A stretch of 64,000 bases of DNA from Parelaphostrongylus tenuis (lineage: Eukaryota > Nematoda > Chromadorea > Rhabditida > Metastrongylidae): positions 124,001-188,000 of the forward strand of contig JAHQIW010007038.1 of NCBI GenBank assembly GCA_019055375.1, written 5' to 3'. The translations under genes were made by a program, and so were the position numbers. Below, piece after piece: positions 1 to 11,639 of the stretch. The notes beneath the pieces are model-generated. The model saw nothing but the letters and a program-made list of their open reading frames with translations. It was not told the DNA's origin and searched no databases. Within the stretch, counting starts at the first letter, position 1. Every line of letters begins with the position of its first letter.

Positions 1-1982
1 TCAATATAAATCAGAAACTATAAGAAGAGTGAAATCAGAATCGAGAGTGAACCAGATTCGTATCCATCAATTCGAAACCAGCAGAAGAATTAATGATAGC
101 CAACGTCGTCTCGGGAACAGTATAAAAAGGATAAGACCAGTGGAGATAACTTCATCGTCGCGTCGTTATGTCTGCAGACCAGGATGACGATGTTTTACGA
201 TCTCTTGTGCTATAGTTTACTGTTTCTACTTACGAATGATTTGCTTTCTATGTTTGTCGATCGTCTTCCTCATTAATTATTGTTTATATTGCATAATGTT
301 GTAATTTCGTTCTTATTCGTTATATTACTAATGTTGTTATTCAAATAAAGGTTTAATTACCCAGTTTGAGGTAATCACAAAGCCACTGTTGGCCGAACGT
401 CCACAACTAACTCAAAAAAGCATTCCACTAAACCGCCGCTGCAAGGCATATAGACAATCGACTTGAATCAATCCAACTAAGTAGAAGACGAGGAGGCCGA
501 GAAGCGTTATCCGAATAAAATTTCTCACCAGCCTCGTGTTACCTTATTAAACCAAGATTTTTACCGACAACTGCATTGATTCTGTTACCTGAAAAAACAG
601 AATTGCATGCATTCGCATGCACGCCATGATATGACCTCTATAGTAGTCATTCATAAACGAGCACAATGGTTGGGTTGATTCCATAGTAGTCATTACAGGA
701 TGTACCGAAGAAGTAGGCACTGTACCCTGCTTCAGTCTGAAAAAATCAGGCCGCTTCGCCATTGTGTACCTTCTATATTTACTTAAATATGTTGTTACAG
801 TTAGAGACGTTCAGGAAGTTATCCGGTGATTTTCATAATGGTAATGCATCATATTATTATTACTATTTTTATTTGATTTTTGATAAGGATATGACATGTT
901 TGAGCCGTTAGGTCTACTGCTATACATTAGTCTGTTTTGTTCTATTGGGACTCAGTAGCACCCTCCCTCGGTTCAGCCGATTCCCTGAGGTTAAATAATG
1001 CTTTACAAAAGAATCGACGACGAGTAAGAAATCACTCCAAATTAGATGATGATATTACCTGACACTGTTGTGACCGGTAGTCGAGCTTATGGCTTTGACA
1101 GTGAATAATACCTCTACTTTTTCATAGACCAGCCCAAAACGATGTAATCTGATAAGGATATGACATGTGCCATTAGCTTCTAGTGCTATATAAACGCGTT
1201 TCGTCCAATTGGGACTCATCATTACCACCCTCCCTCGGTCCAGCCACTATAATTTTACTATTATTATTATATAGTGTCACTACCTATTATTTGTATTATT
1301 ATATTGTTGAATCTAGTGTTATTTTTTATTGTTACATCATTTTATTCTATTATTTTTTGTCACGAAGATATGCTATATCAACTAAATTGTGTGTTTCGGA
1401 AACCGACTTTTCTTTAACCTTGACATTATTATCATTCCATTATAATTCCCTTGTCGATCAATACCACGAGGTTAAATAATGAAATTCATTCGACTAACGT
1501 CTCGACCTTTCCGTCTTCTTCAGAGCCGATGATTCGATTCAGTTGTCGACAGTCGTTCGTCCTCGTTGTGATCTTGGTCTTCGTTGTTGTTCGTATGGAA
1601 TCTTTCTCGGTGGAACACTGTTCGAAAGAAGAACCTCCTCGGTTGTGCCCTCATATGCAGTACGGTCAAGGGAAGTCAGTTTTAACGCTCTGTTCTAACC
1701 GATAATGATGCCGAATACTGCAGGATGGATTATTCGGTGAAAAACAAAGTATTATGAGCGATTAATTGGCATCATTAACAACCGTCCTATATACAAGGGC
1801 ATTGATAAGTGAGATTCCTCATTTATGTTGCTGCACCGAAGAACATTTGACTCGAATGACAACGAATATGAAGACCACAACGAGGGCAGCAGTACCCGAA
1901 ATACCTAGTATTTTTAATGCATTTTTTCGCAGTGTTATTATGTTTCATAGATACCTGAGAGAATTAAATGGTGAGCGAGAAT

Positions 1983-2060
1983 ATGGCCTCAGGCGGAAAT
2001 CGAACCAGCGTTTCATCCTATCCGGGGACGCGTGATCTACCGCTACACCACCAAGGCGCA
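1983..2060 (-). repeat. tRNA-derived short element (SINE-like)
   Basis: The reverse strand reads GCCTTGGTGGTGTAGCGGTA then GGTTCGATTTCC...CTGAGGC, i.e. a tRNA A box and B box with a pairable 7-base acceptor stem. The anticodon arm is too long for a working tRNA. A related partial copy lies in opposite orientation at 2226-2285. Confidence 0.55.
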
Positions 2061-2225
2061 TTTGCCCGACCACTCAATCTTTAACATCTCTATGCTGACT
2101 ATCAGCCCACCAAGCTTAAACAGGTTTGTTCGGGTATGCGATTTCGTTTTATAAATCCAGTTGAGCTGACAGCCATTCTAATAACTAATGCTCGAATTTT
2201 CTAGTATTTTTATTGCATTTGAAGA

Positions 2226-2285
2226 GCACGCGTCCCCGGATTGGATAAAACACGGGTTCGATCCCTTCCTGAGGCCGTGTTTTTG
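2226..2285 (+). repeat. tRNA-derived short element, partial
   Basis: Shares CACGCGTCCCCGGAT, GGTTCGAT and CTGAGGC blocks with the element at 1983-2060 but lies on the other strand. The 5' A-box part is missing. Confidence 0.5.
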
Positions 2286-3458
2286 CTCACCACTCAATTC
2301 TCTTAGAAGTACATGAAACAACAATACCGTGTGGAGGATCAAATCAATGTGGAATTGTTATTGAAGCTTTCATGGTGCGAGCGTCGTAAATCATAAAAAC
2401 TTTATAATTATCAATTGCTAAAACGACATCGCTCTTCTTAAATACTCAAAATACAAAAACTTCGCTTTAGAAATAGAACAGAAGATTTGTGTAGTGCTGC
2501 GACTATTTACAAAATTGCGAATTGTAGTGCTAAGATACATCACAACGTGGAAACTGACGTGGTTTGGAACCAGTATTACCTCTCTCAGGGTCTCAGTAAG
2601 TTTTCTACTATTCGATCTAAGTTCTCGCTCTGTGTTCTTCTCAGCCATGTTTTAATCTGTTAGATAACTGTCAGCAATCACATTTCAATGGGATTAAGCA
2701 CTGGTGCACAAACGTGACTGAGAGAATGGTTAAGCGAGGGCCACAGTGGTGCAGTTGAAAGCTTAGTGACGCCTGGAGAGTGTAACCGTGGATTTGAAGC
2801 AATCACATGTTACAAGTTTTGTTCGTATCTCACTGTTCTTACTGCTATAGCTCACGTCGTTCGCTGACCTGAAAATAAAGAAAAAGTTGGGCAGATGGTG
2901 CAAGTGATCTGAGTTTATGAAGCAGAATCAAAAATTCCAGTATAGTACTTTTTGTATGTCGTGCTGATAAGATGAAACTTTTAACAGATCTTTCAATAAG
3001 TTGAAAACGTAGGAGCAAAAAAATTGATTGTGGCTCATATTTGCAAAAAGTTCACAGGTAACTGCAAGCAATGATGACTTGGAGAAGGATATTATCGTTA
3101 TAGTGAAGCAAATGCGGAAGAGAATTTATATTTTCATCGTGTGGATGATGTTTTGGTTATGGAAAAATATACTGTAATAGATGAGGGTGGGTATAATTCC
3201 TGCAATATTGTGGCTAGTTGAACGGGTTCGGCATGATCCTGGCAATCGGTAGACCAATGGATCGGCTGATTCAAATGTGGTCGTATACACGATAATGATG
3301 ATGATGGTGGCGGTGAGTATCACCATGTGACTCGCTGTTTCAAATTTCAATGTTATATAAATCGTACGACCGTTGAAAATAGAAAAATTTTATCTACCAA
3401 ATCCCAAGACCGACTATCTATTTACCTCGGCATGCTTCAGTAATTCCTAATTTTCTTC

Positions 3459-3831
3459 GTTAAGCCAAGCACGAGGTGTTACATCAATCTTTATTCAACA
3501 GCTGACGTCTCGGCAGTTCGCCTTCTCAGAGCCTGGAAAGGTCAAGTTTTTTGTAATATAATCGGTCAAACACCTCCTCCATTACTCCTTTAGTTTAACA
3601 GACCTAAGCGCATCAAGCACAACATCAACTTCAAACATACTCACCGTTTTGTATTGTGCTTGATGCGACTGAAATCTAGGTCTGGTGATTTTTTCAAATG
3701 GAGTAATGGAGGAGGTGTTTGACTGATTGGATTGTAAGAAAACTTGACTTTTACAGGTTCTGAAGGAGGCGAACTGCCAAAACGTCAGTTGTTGAATGAA
3801 GGTTGATGTAACACTCCTGTTTGGCTTAAAA
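3459..3831. repeat. foldback (palindromic) element, arms about 165 bases
   Basis: The left arm (about 3461-3622) and right arm (about 3653-3829) are reverse complements with scattered mismatches; shared blocks include CAAACACCTCCTCCATTACT and GCATCAAGCACAA. The loop is about 30 bases. It has the structure of a foldback transposon or large MITE, with no transposase seen. Confidence 0.75.
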
Positions 3832-4477
3832 AATAAATCAGGAATAGAAAAATCATATTTTTTAAGCGTTCTCCGCGAAGAACTTCCCATCCCATGACAA
3901 CTTTGTACTCCACTCCCTCTCTGTCCTTTATCATCTCCCAAATTAGAATTAGTCGGTGATAATCTTAACTAGAAATTCTGTGTTTTCTACTGCCTGCTTA
4001 ACACATGAATAAGACAAGAAGACCAAAATATCCAAAAATTGACTAGTTTTACGTAATCTGATTATTCTAATCAGGCAATGAGATGCTGTACTTGTGCACG
4101 GAAACCTAATTCAAAGATAATTGATCCATCTATGAGAATTTTACATTTCACCACTTTTATAACAGATATTAGTGGTGTTATAATCATAAATCCGGTGACA
4201 CTGGAGATATGGAAAACATTGAGCAGAAAGTGAAGACGCATATCTGTGGGCGCATACTAGCATAGCACAACGGAAGCCGCTGCTGTACCACCACAGTGTT
4301 TTTATTTCGATTAAAAATCTTTGTGAAATAAAGCTATAGACTTAAGATTCACAGCTCTCAACTTTTTCACTTCTCTTACCGAATGAATTTTACTCATTTC
4401 ATGTGCAGTCCTATATCCGTTTGCTAACGTTAGAGGTCATGATAACCCTCAGCTGGGCGGGCTGTTCAGACGGTTAC
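3832..4477. other. no feature recognised
   Basis: AT-rich sequence without a plausible gene, splice-flanked coding block or clear repeat. Confidence 0.3.
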
Positions 4478-4675
4478 GAAGACTGGTGCGTCTTCCAATA
4501 GAAGTTCTGATTGATTAAGTTCACAGGGCAATGCTGTCATCAAAAAAAATGATAGAATATCACTGATGAGACTCCTTTACAAAGATTGGTGCGTGCTCCA
4601 ATAGAAATTCTAATTAATTGAGTTCACAAAGGAAAACTGTCACCAAAAAATGATAGAATATCACTGATGAGGCCC
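4478..4675 (+). repeat. tandem duplication, two copies of about 100 bases
   Basis: 4478-4570 and 4580-4675 share the order TTGGTGCGT-like block, TCCAATAGAA, GTTCACA, CTGTCA and the exact block AATGATAGAATATCACTGATGA split across the copies' ends. Divergence is moderate. Confidence 0.7.
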
Positions 4676-5328
4676 CATTCAATCCTGTAGACTTCTGAGT
4701 TCTTTTAGTTCCCCTAAACTTCGATAATATCGCACTGTAAATAAAGCAGAGCTTGGTAACGAAATGTTTCTTTTCACGCATGGACGGCGTGGAACAACCA
4801 ACCCCGTTGTACGCTGAAGATGCCGAATCTCTTGAAGAGCTTTAACTCCACAAGCTGTGATGGAAGGAAACAAAACCTCGACGTTAAAACAAACATTAAT
4901 GTGAGATACCGACAAATGACTCATAAGTATCGGGGCATTTTGGACGGTGCCGTTCTTAGATGACTGATACATAAAAACGATAGAGAGAATTGTAATCTAT
5001 AGGTATTTGGCAGCAATTTGCAAATCTCTAATTTGTGAAGCAAAGCGAAGACGAAGCTATGTTTTTGCTTTAAATCGAAATCAGTATCTCTCGATGAAAC
5101 GTGTGTGTGGTAAGAGCATAAAAAGGATAAAGTCCTCGGTTTTGATTGGTCTCTGAGGGATGCATTACACATTCGCTTCATCCAGCATCGTTTGCGGTGA
5201 GTGGATGTATATTAGCCTTCACACTGACTCCCAGTGATTCGCCGGTCTATTGGGTCAGTATTGCTAGTCTCCCAGCAATTTAGTACCAATTCACCGATTG
5301 TGGAGAGCTGGAATAAGTATTGTGTGGT

Positions 5329-5850
5329 TATCACCTGTCACCTGTATCACCTGTCGTCCCGATGATCGTCGAGTGACTCGAGCGGGTACCAGCAACAATT
5401 CCATTTTTCCCTATCGCGTGCAAGAATAGCCCAGTGTGTCCTCCTCGCTCTAGGGATTCGCTGAGCATCATATTTTTCTTCCATCGCTTTCGTGAAGAAA
5501 TCGGACCAACGAATCGGTAGTCTTCTTGTAGAGCGCTTGAGGTCCCGAGAAATCCAGTCGGTAACGGCTCTCGTCCATCGGTTGTCGTTGAAGCGCATCA
5601 CGTGTCCGGCCCACCATATTTTTGATATCCTGGCGTGTAGAACGGCGTCTCTGATTTTCGATCGTTGACATATTTCGGAACTTCGGACCTTTTTCTCATT
5701 TGCAAAATACGGGATACCCCTAGCATCAACCTTTAGATTGCGCGGTTCAATAACGCCAAGTGATCTTTGATCCTGCTTACGTAGCAACCAGGTATCTGCC
5801 GCATACATTAGGACAGGGATAACCGTCGAGTCGAAAAGGTGCGGCTATAA
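5329..5850 (-). mobile_element. RTE-type non-LTR retrotransposon, 3' fragment
   Basis: The reverse strand encodes a truncated stretch of the reverse-transcriptase C-terminal region: HLFDSTVIPVLMYAADTW, then [38 protein letters not shown] and RWSDFFTK...[16 protein letters not shown]. It has a 5' truncation and ends in short CAGGTGATA-like tandem units, as RTE elements do. No endonuclease domain is present. The same family occurs at 46250-47036. It is inactive. Confidence 0.85.
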
Positions 5851-5852
5851 GG

Positions 5853-6590
5853 GGACAAATCAAAAACCTGTCTCATTCCCTGGAGAGGAGCTTTTCATAA
5901 AAGCTTCAGTAACCATTCTAAAGCAAAGACTTCAGGCTTCAGACCCAGTTTAGGCGTTGCAACAGCAAGGGATCTCTTGGGTTTATTTCCCACCGGAAGA
6001 TGCATTATTAAGACTATTAGTAATCACTTGATAGTGTGATCAATTCTGATTTAACGGCCTGCTTATATCTTGAAAAGATCGTTTCTCTGAAAGCCAGCAG
6101 GTAAAATAAGCTGAATTCTCATCTGCAATCAAGGGGTCATTGACCAATGCATGTGCGTGAGGCACCCACGTGAACTGCTGACGCGATATATCTCTACGAG
6201 TTCATAAGCCGGGAAAATCGATGATTATAGCGTCATCGAGTGGCTGCCTCAGTCAGTCGCACATGAATTGGTCAAAAGTCCCCTGGTCGTAGATGGGAAT
6301 TCGGCTTATTCTATCTGCTGCGTTTCAGAGAAACGGTCTTTCAAGGATATAAGCACAGCATTAGGATAGCAAAAGATTACGCCTTTGAAGGGCCATTAAC
6401 AGTCCAAAGAAAGACTGTCCAGCGAAAAATGAACGTGAGTAATGTCGTTCTGCAGCAACATTAAGAAAAGCTTTTCGAAAGCCGGCGACGTGAGGCTTTT
6501 GCCTGATGTCTTAGCTTTCGAATGGCTACCAACACTCCTATGAAAAGATCCTCTCCTACGAATGAGTCGATTTTGTGTTTATCCCTTTAT
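5853..6590. repeat. foldback element, outer arms, with a second foldback nested inside
   Basis: The left end (about 5853-5950: ATTCCCTGGAGAGGAGCTTTTCATA...) is the reverse complement of the right end (about 6490-6590), with mismatches. The interior contains the separate palindrome at 6057-6362. The same arms recur at 16340-17735, 59583-60435 and, as a single arm, near 33830. Confidence 0.65.
6057..6362. repeat. foldback element, arms about 110 bases
   Basis: The left arm starts GCCTGCTTATATCTTGAAAA and the right arm ends with its reverse complement (GGATATAAGCACAGC). Blocks CGTTTCTCTGAAA and TTGACCAAT also match. A related copy is at 16583-16898. Confidence 0.72.
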
Positions 6591-7022
6591 AACTCAAAAG
6601 AACCATGGAAGGCATCGTGAGTCTTGAGCACAGGATCTAACCATCGATCACGTATGTCGCATAACATTCCTGTACATTGGGCCAAAGTGATCCTGACTGT
6701 GTCAGAACATTGCTATAAAGGCGGTGAAAACCAATAAAACTCGCGTAGATTTCAAGTTTTCAATGTCAGTTGATGAGAATTGAATATCATCGATGATAAG
6801 ATCGCATTAATTCACGAAACACCTACCAGCACGTTGCGCCAGTTTCAAAACCTTTGACTGAGTTTCACCGGTGGCGCGCAATCTTCTTTTTCGTATCCAA
6901 ACTCTTGCTAAGTGGTAATTCTTTGTGTTTCTTAGGCAGCTTCGAAGGTCTCAAATTTTTTGACAAATCATTCTGGAAATGTATAACATATTAGAAACAT
7001 TCACTATCGTTCAACAAGTTGC
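6591..7022. other. no feature recognised
   Basis: No gene or clear repeat seen. Confidence 0.3.
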
Positions 7023-7260
7023 GTTCCGCGGACCCAAACTGGAGGTGTCAGCTAGCGTGCGCACGATTCCATCTCCTCTGCTGCGACTACTCGCCGACTA
7101 CAGTACTACTTTTCAATGCCAGACCGCATGTGAATCGGTCCATAACTTCGCTACGGGTCATATAAAAAAAAGTAGTACTGTAACCGGCGACGTGATCGAG
7201 ACAGAGGAGGTGAAGTAGTTCACATGCCGGGGACACGCCCAGTTTGGTCCGCGGAAGTCA
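7023..7260. repeat. palindromic element, arms about 91 bases
   Basis: The arms 7023-7113 and about 7169-7259 pair: TTCCGCGGACC(C)AAACTGG, CACCTCCTCTG-like and CAGTACTACTTT blocks are inverted around a loop of about 55 bases. It is GC-richer than its surroundings. The open frame running through it is an artefact of the palindrome. Confidence 0.75.
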
Positions 7261-7859
7261 GCCTGTTAAATCACGACATAAGACGACTAATGCAGACAAG
7301 AAATCAAAACAAAGATTTCTATAGGGGACCTGACAGTAAGTGTGGCCTAAGACTCTTGAATGATTTGCAAAACTTGGGAAAGTCGAACGGGAGCTGACTC
7401 GCGCCACAGCCTTTCCAGAAACACATCTTTACTATCACTCTTCCTGCGATCCAAGAGGTATAGTGCAGTTTGCAATGTCTCTATTATTCAATCAGTGTCC
7501 AATCACTAATCGCATGTGACAACTTATTTCACAACACATAGCGAAAGATCAGAGGATGATCAAGGATAAAGCTCTCGACGTTGCTAACGTCCTGTGGGAC
7601 ATGTTATGCATCGGAATTCATTAAGTATCTATGAGGCGACTGCATGCATATTCGACCTTCAGAATGACTCACAGTGGACTTTCGATGTATCAACTCGGTG
7701 CTGATATTTTCTCAGACAAGCCCGGTACCGATTCCCCAGCATCCCAAGTGTTGAAAAGCTCAGTAAACCATGGGCGCGGGATCGGACCATCAACTCCGTG
7801 TATATGGCAGGGCACCTCGAACCGCTGTACCACATAGACCGCAGCAGAAAATTGCTGAA
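7261..7859. other. no gene; SINE-like fragment near 7615-7760
   Basis: 7615-7760 (TGCATGCATATTCGACCTTCAG ... GTATCAACTCGGTGCTG, quoted in pieces) resembles 37610-37690 and 5180-5310, a dispersed repeat. The rest shows nothing. Confidence 0.45.
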
Positions 7860-8268
7860 TGAAATGGAACATATGGTTTGTTAATGGGCTCATGTACAGA
7901 CCGATACACGTGTTTCGGCCTTGAGCAGCCTCGTCAGCCGGGCAGAGCTCTTCGACTTTAGCCAATCCTTTCGGGGTGCTTCAGTTTCCCACTAAGAAAA
8001 GACGACGATAAACGATTTTCACCATTGCCGTCAAGTCAAGCCAGAGCAAGCGAGTGTACAGCATGTCGATCCAGTGATTTTTCACTTGAAGGCAACTGTG
8101 TAAATCGTTCGTCGTCGCCTACTCTTCATGGGGGCTGGAGCACCCCGAGAGGAGTGGCTAAAAGACGAAGGGCCTGCCGACTGACGAGGCTGCTCATGGC
8201 CAAACATGTGCATCGCGCTGCAAAAGAGCCCATTAACACACCACATGACTTGATCCTTCAAATAATAA
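7860..8268. repeat. foldback element, arms about 165 bases
   Basis: The left arm (7860-8025) and right arm (about 8095-8268) pair along GTTAATGGGCTC, GAGCAGCCTCGTCAG, TTTAGCCA and CTCGGGGTGCT-like blocks. The family signature ACACGTGTTTCGGCCTT recurs at 11012-11396, 15905-16130, 30420-30870 and 57230-57380. Confidence 0.72.
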
Positions 8269-8594
8269 TTATGATATATATTGAAATTTGAGCGTGGTCT
8301 TAAGAAAACAGTCTAAACGAACGGTGAAACGGGACACAATCAATACTGTATCATATAATCATTACGTACCGTAATATCATTCGATACGAAATGCTCCGTA
8401 AAAATCTATGAAATGCAAAAACCTGAATGAGTTAGAATGTCGCAAGTTGTTCGAGAGGTGTAATGTCTAAAAAGGTCGTAATTTAAGCTTGCCATAACTG
8501 GTCGAAATCTGTCGAATTTCAGGTCTTAACAAGAAAACAAACGTTACCTATACGGGCGTGTTCAATACCTTGTTTTCAGTGGTTTCTCACGTAC
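8269..8594. other. no feature recognised
   Basis: AT-rich, with no supported gene. Confidence 0.3.
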
Positions 8595-8903
8595 TTACTC
8601 ACTTAGATACTTAGATGGTCCGTCTTCACTAATTGTGCGGACCCCGGCACACATGCCAAATGGTTTATTGCTGGTCATGCGTACAACATTCCTTGAATCC
8701 CTAACGTAACCTGTCAAGGGCTTTTTCACGTCTTCAGATGTCGTTTCCATGAAACGGATTTTGGCAGCAGCCTCGGCCTGGCTTGCCAATAGTTGATTCG
8801 GAGATGGTGTTAGGCCGAAATCAAAAGCAGAGTTTGAAAAGAAGATCAACCGGCAGCTCACGGATGATGTGGAAGTCAAAATCCCCTTTCTCACTGGCTT
8901 CAC
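8595..8903 (-). CDS. open frame of unknown identity, 102 codons
   Basis: The reverse-strand frame is more balanced in composition than its neighbours (PSPNQLLASQAEAAAKIRF, then METTSEDVKKPLTGYVRDS). I do not recognise a family. No convincing start context or splice partners were found. It may be a lone exon, a gene remnant or chance. Confidence 0.2.
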   Translation of the reverse strand: MKPVRKGILTSTSSVSCRLIFFSNSAFDFGLTPSPNQLLASQAEAAAKIRFMETTSEDVKKPLTGYVRDSRNVVRMTSNKPFGMCAGVRTISEDGPSKYLSE

Positions 8904-9011
8904 ACAATGCCTTTATGATTACCGGTGAATCCTAGAAAGCTCGTCTTCTCTCGCGTTCATTGGTATATAATTTATCTACATATTTCAAGACGGAGTTAAC
9001 AAGCGAGCAAA

Positions 9012-9170
9012 TTAGATTGTTGTGATGCATGTATGGCTGTTGGGTTTAAATGCAACGGTGGCAAGTGAACGCGTCAATGTGGCTCGGGACGAAGACACAG
9101 CTGGCAAAAGTACGGTGTACAAGTGGTTCAAAAAGTTTGACGAAGGAGAAGAAAGTTGAAGCAGAGTACT
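9012..9170 (+). mobile_element. mariner-like transposase N-terminal fragment
   Basis: A + strand frame reads ...WLLGLNATVASERVNVARDE then STVYKWFKKFDEGEES, matching the helix-turn-helix pattern of mariner transposases (A..I...(G) ... S(T)VYRWF.KF..G). Stops follow. A related start is on the - strand near 32720-32780. Confidence 0.6.
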
Positions 9171-11011
9171 TTGACTGTGAGTTTTCTCGTTGTTGAGGTC
9201 TAATTGGTGCATAATGAAATGTTCTGCAAGTATTTTCGCAGAACTCTTTTTCCAACCTATTTAAACTCTGATAAAGTTTTTGAACTCTGAGGACCTTGAC
9301 TGATGAAGGATCAGTCTGAAGGTTACCAAGAAAATTGAATCAATCTCACGGCTAACATAGTAGGGAAAAAGTAAAAATTCGGGCGAATTCCGCGATAATT
9401 CTGACGTTTTAAGCACCGATAGGACACTGCCAATAGATTGTGAATCGAACATTTTTCATGAATAACTTGAGCTGAAGTAGCGTTTAACGCTTCCCTAATT
9501 CCTGCCTTTCACAAAGGAGAAGCACATCCTTGCGGAAAGGAATGTTTTTTTAAAACGTTTTGAAAACTTTCTCTTATCTTCTTTTGTTTTTACAGTTAAT
9601 CGATAGCTTTAAGAATTCTCATTTTAGTAATATGCACGTTGTTTAAAAAGGCTTCTATAGTACGTTCTACCAATAAATAAAAGATAACATTTTGCAAAAC
9701 GCCGTCCATCTTTTCTAATTCATAGTGGATTTTTTGTGATTATATAGTTAGATTTCGATTCTCATAGATTTTTTGCTAGGGAAAAAATTTAATTCTCATT
9801 GAATGAACCTTTGCAAGCGTAATCCTAGAAAAGATAACGCCCAAATGTCTTAAAAATCCTTACTTCTGAAACCATTTTGTGCCGCATGTAATCGCATTCT
9901 AATGAATGCGCTCGTAAGTTCTTGGTCTATTTTCCAGAAAAGACCTTTGTCACTAGGCTATCAGCATTCTTGCAATCGCTCGAATGATAGAAATTTCAAA
10001 ACCAGTGGCTTTTGAAATGACTTTTCTGCTTGTGATACTAGCGTAGGAATGATGATATTTTATGCTCGCCGCAATCAACCCGTCCCTTCAGTTTACAGCG
10101 GATCTTTCGATGCGTATATAGTAGAACTTTATACTGAGGAAACCTCATTATTACGAAAATTTGGTGAACTTATATTAGAGCGACTGCTATAAACGTAATC
10201 TTAGTGAAAAGAACGCTCAGTTGCCTTGGAAATTCACTTTTTAGTATGAAAGCTACATTCTTGAGAAAATGCCTTTCCAACTCTTTTGAAAAATGCCTGT
10301 TTCTAAGCCATAATTTACATAAGGCTGATATTGCTTACAGTTTATCAATACATTCATCAACAAATAAGGACCTGTAAGAATACTATCAAAAAATACGATC
10401 ACAAATTGCGCAAATCTTTAGCAACTCATGAGCATCCCTCGGTACTTTTCTATTATCTCCGCCCTGGTTAGCCACTTGGTAAAAAACGATTTTTTGCTTT
10501 TTTTGAATTGTAAATAATCACTCGACTGCTAATATCAAGTGAATTTGAACGGTAGATTTTATTTTTCAAACGGCTCGTTGTTTGCGCTGTAACACTTGAA
10601 ATAAAATTGTGTTTCACATTTAAGGATTTCTAGCCGGATGCAGTTTTTTTCTGTAAAGGGTCAACAACCATTCGATAGGTAAATCTCAACGATTTCGGAC
10701 TCAAATGCAGGACCTGATGTGGGGATGGGCTACGACGAGGGGGCGAGACCTCCGAAACACGAGTATAACCTTGGCGTACCAACCTCGGGTAAGGTTTCAA
10801 GCATTCTTAAGAATGTATATTCAAAGTTCATTGCAAGATTCTAAGAACAGTCGATCTATTGATTTCAGGCTTAGTTGGTTTTTGGAGAGCACTCCTTAGA
10901 GTGCTGTAACAGACAAAAGGACGGGTTTCGTACTCCGAAAGATGAGATTTCGCGACATTGACCCCAAGTCACCGCACGTTTTGCAACATATCAATTAACT
11001 GCAAGACGTAG
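9171..11011. other. no gene; dispersed repeat fragment near 10710-10870
   Basis: 10735-10830 (GCGAGACCTCCGAAACAC, CGTACCAACCT) matches 23975-24060 and, inverted, 55740-55830 and 55995-56085. The rest is AT-rich with no recognised feature. Confidence 0.45.
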
Positions 11012-11396
11012 TATTATACCTTTATCTCGAGTGCTTTGTTTAGACCACGCTCAAATTTCACTATATCCTTTCATCATTATTTGAGCCAACATGTCATGTG
11101 GTCTGGTAAGGGCTCTTATACAGCCCGAGACACGTGTTTCGTCCTTACAGACTCATCAGCCAGGCAGAACCCGTCGTCTGTCGATCTTTTTATAGTCGTA
11201 ATAGTTTTATCTGTCGATCTTTTAATAGTCATAATAGTTCTGCCCGGCTGATGAGTCTGTAAAGGACAAAACACGTGTCTCGAGCTGTACAAGAGCCCTT
11301 ACCAGACCACATGACATGTTGGCTCAAATAATGATGAAAGGATATATAGAAATTTAAGCGTGGTCTGAACAAAGCACTCGAGATAAAGGTATAATT
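11012..11396. repeat. foldback element, near-perfect arms about 158 bases
   Basis: 11012-11170 and 11238-11396 are close reverse complements, from ATTATACCTTTATCTCGAGTGC-like ends to CAGCC(A/G)GGCAGAAC at the loop. The loop holds two units of about 34 bases (CTGTCGATCTTTT(T/A)ATAGTC...). A further arm fragment lies at 11555-11628. The high arm identity suggests a fairly recent insertion or arm conversion. Confidence 0.82.
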
Positions 11397-11639
11397 ATGA
11401 TAAAAGTACCAGCCAATGAGCAATCGAGTGCACAACACTCTGTGTTAGGTGAATGTTTCACTTGACATAGAATGTAAAGCGTATGTCGTCGATAACTCAC
11501 TATAAAGAGTGTAACGCTCCCGAGAGAACTGACTAAAAAAATCGACAGACGACGGGTTCTGCCTGGCTGATGAGTCTGTAAGGACGATACACCTGTCTCG
11601 GGCTGTACAAGAGCCTTTACCAGACGTAGTATTCTTTTG

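Larger units (their letters stand above)
1..3457. other. no gene seen; diverged repeats and tRNA-like elements
   Basis: Short AT-rich open frames only, none with a recognisable product. About 886-1000 and 1150-1245 are diverged direct copies sharing GATAAGGATATGACATGT and CCACCCTCCCTCGGT-like blocks. Their shared tail, GAGGTTAAATAATG, recurs near 1468. Confidence 0.4.

Noticed and set aside
1983..2060. A functional tRNA gene
   Set aside because: The acceptor stem pairs, but the anticodon arm is several bases too long and the T-stem does not pair. Related copies nearby also point to a SINE.
3582..3941. 119-codon reverse-strand frame
   Set aside because: It runs through the arms of the 3459-3831 foldback element and has no recognisable product.
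6979..7218. 79-codon + strand frame
   Set aside because: It lies inside a palindrome; the frame arises from paired arms, with no codon or family signal.
7690..7965. Reverse-strand frame with Cys/Pro/Ala content
   Set aside because: It overlaps the SINE-like fragment and a foldback arm; the similar arm at 15905-16130 does not preserve the frame.
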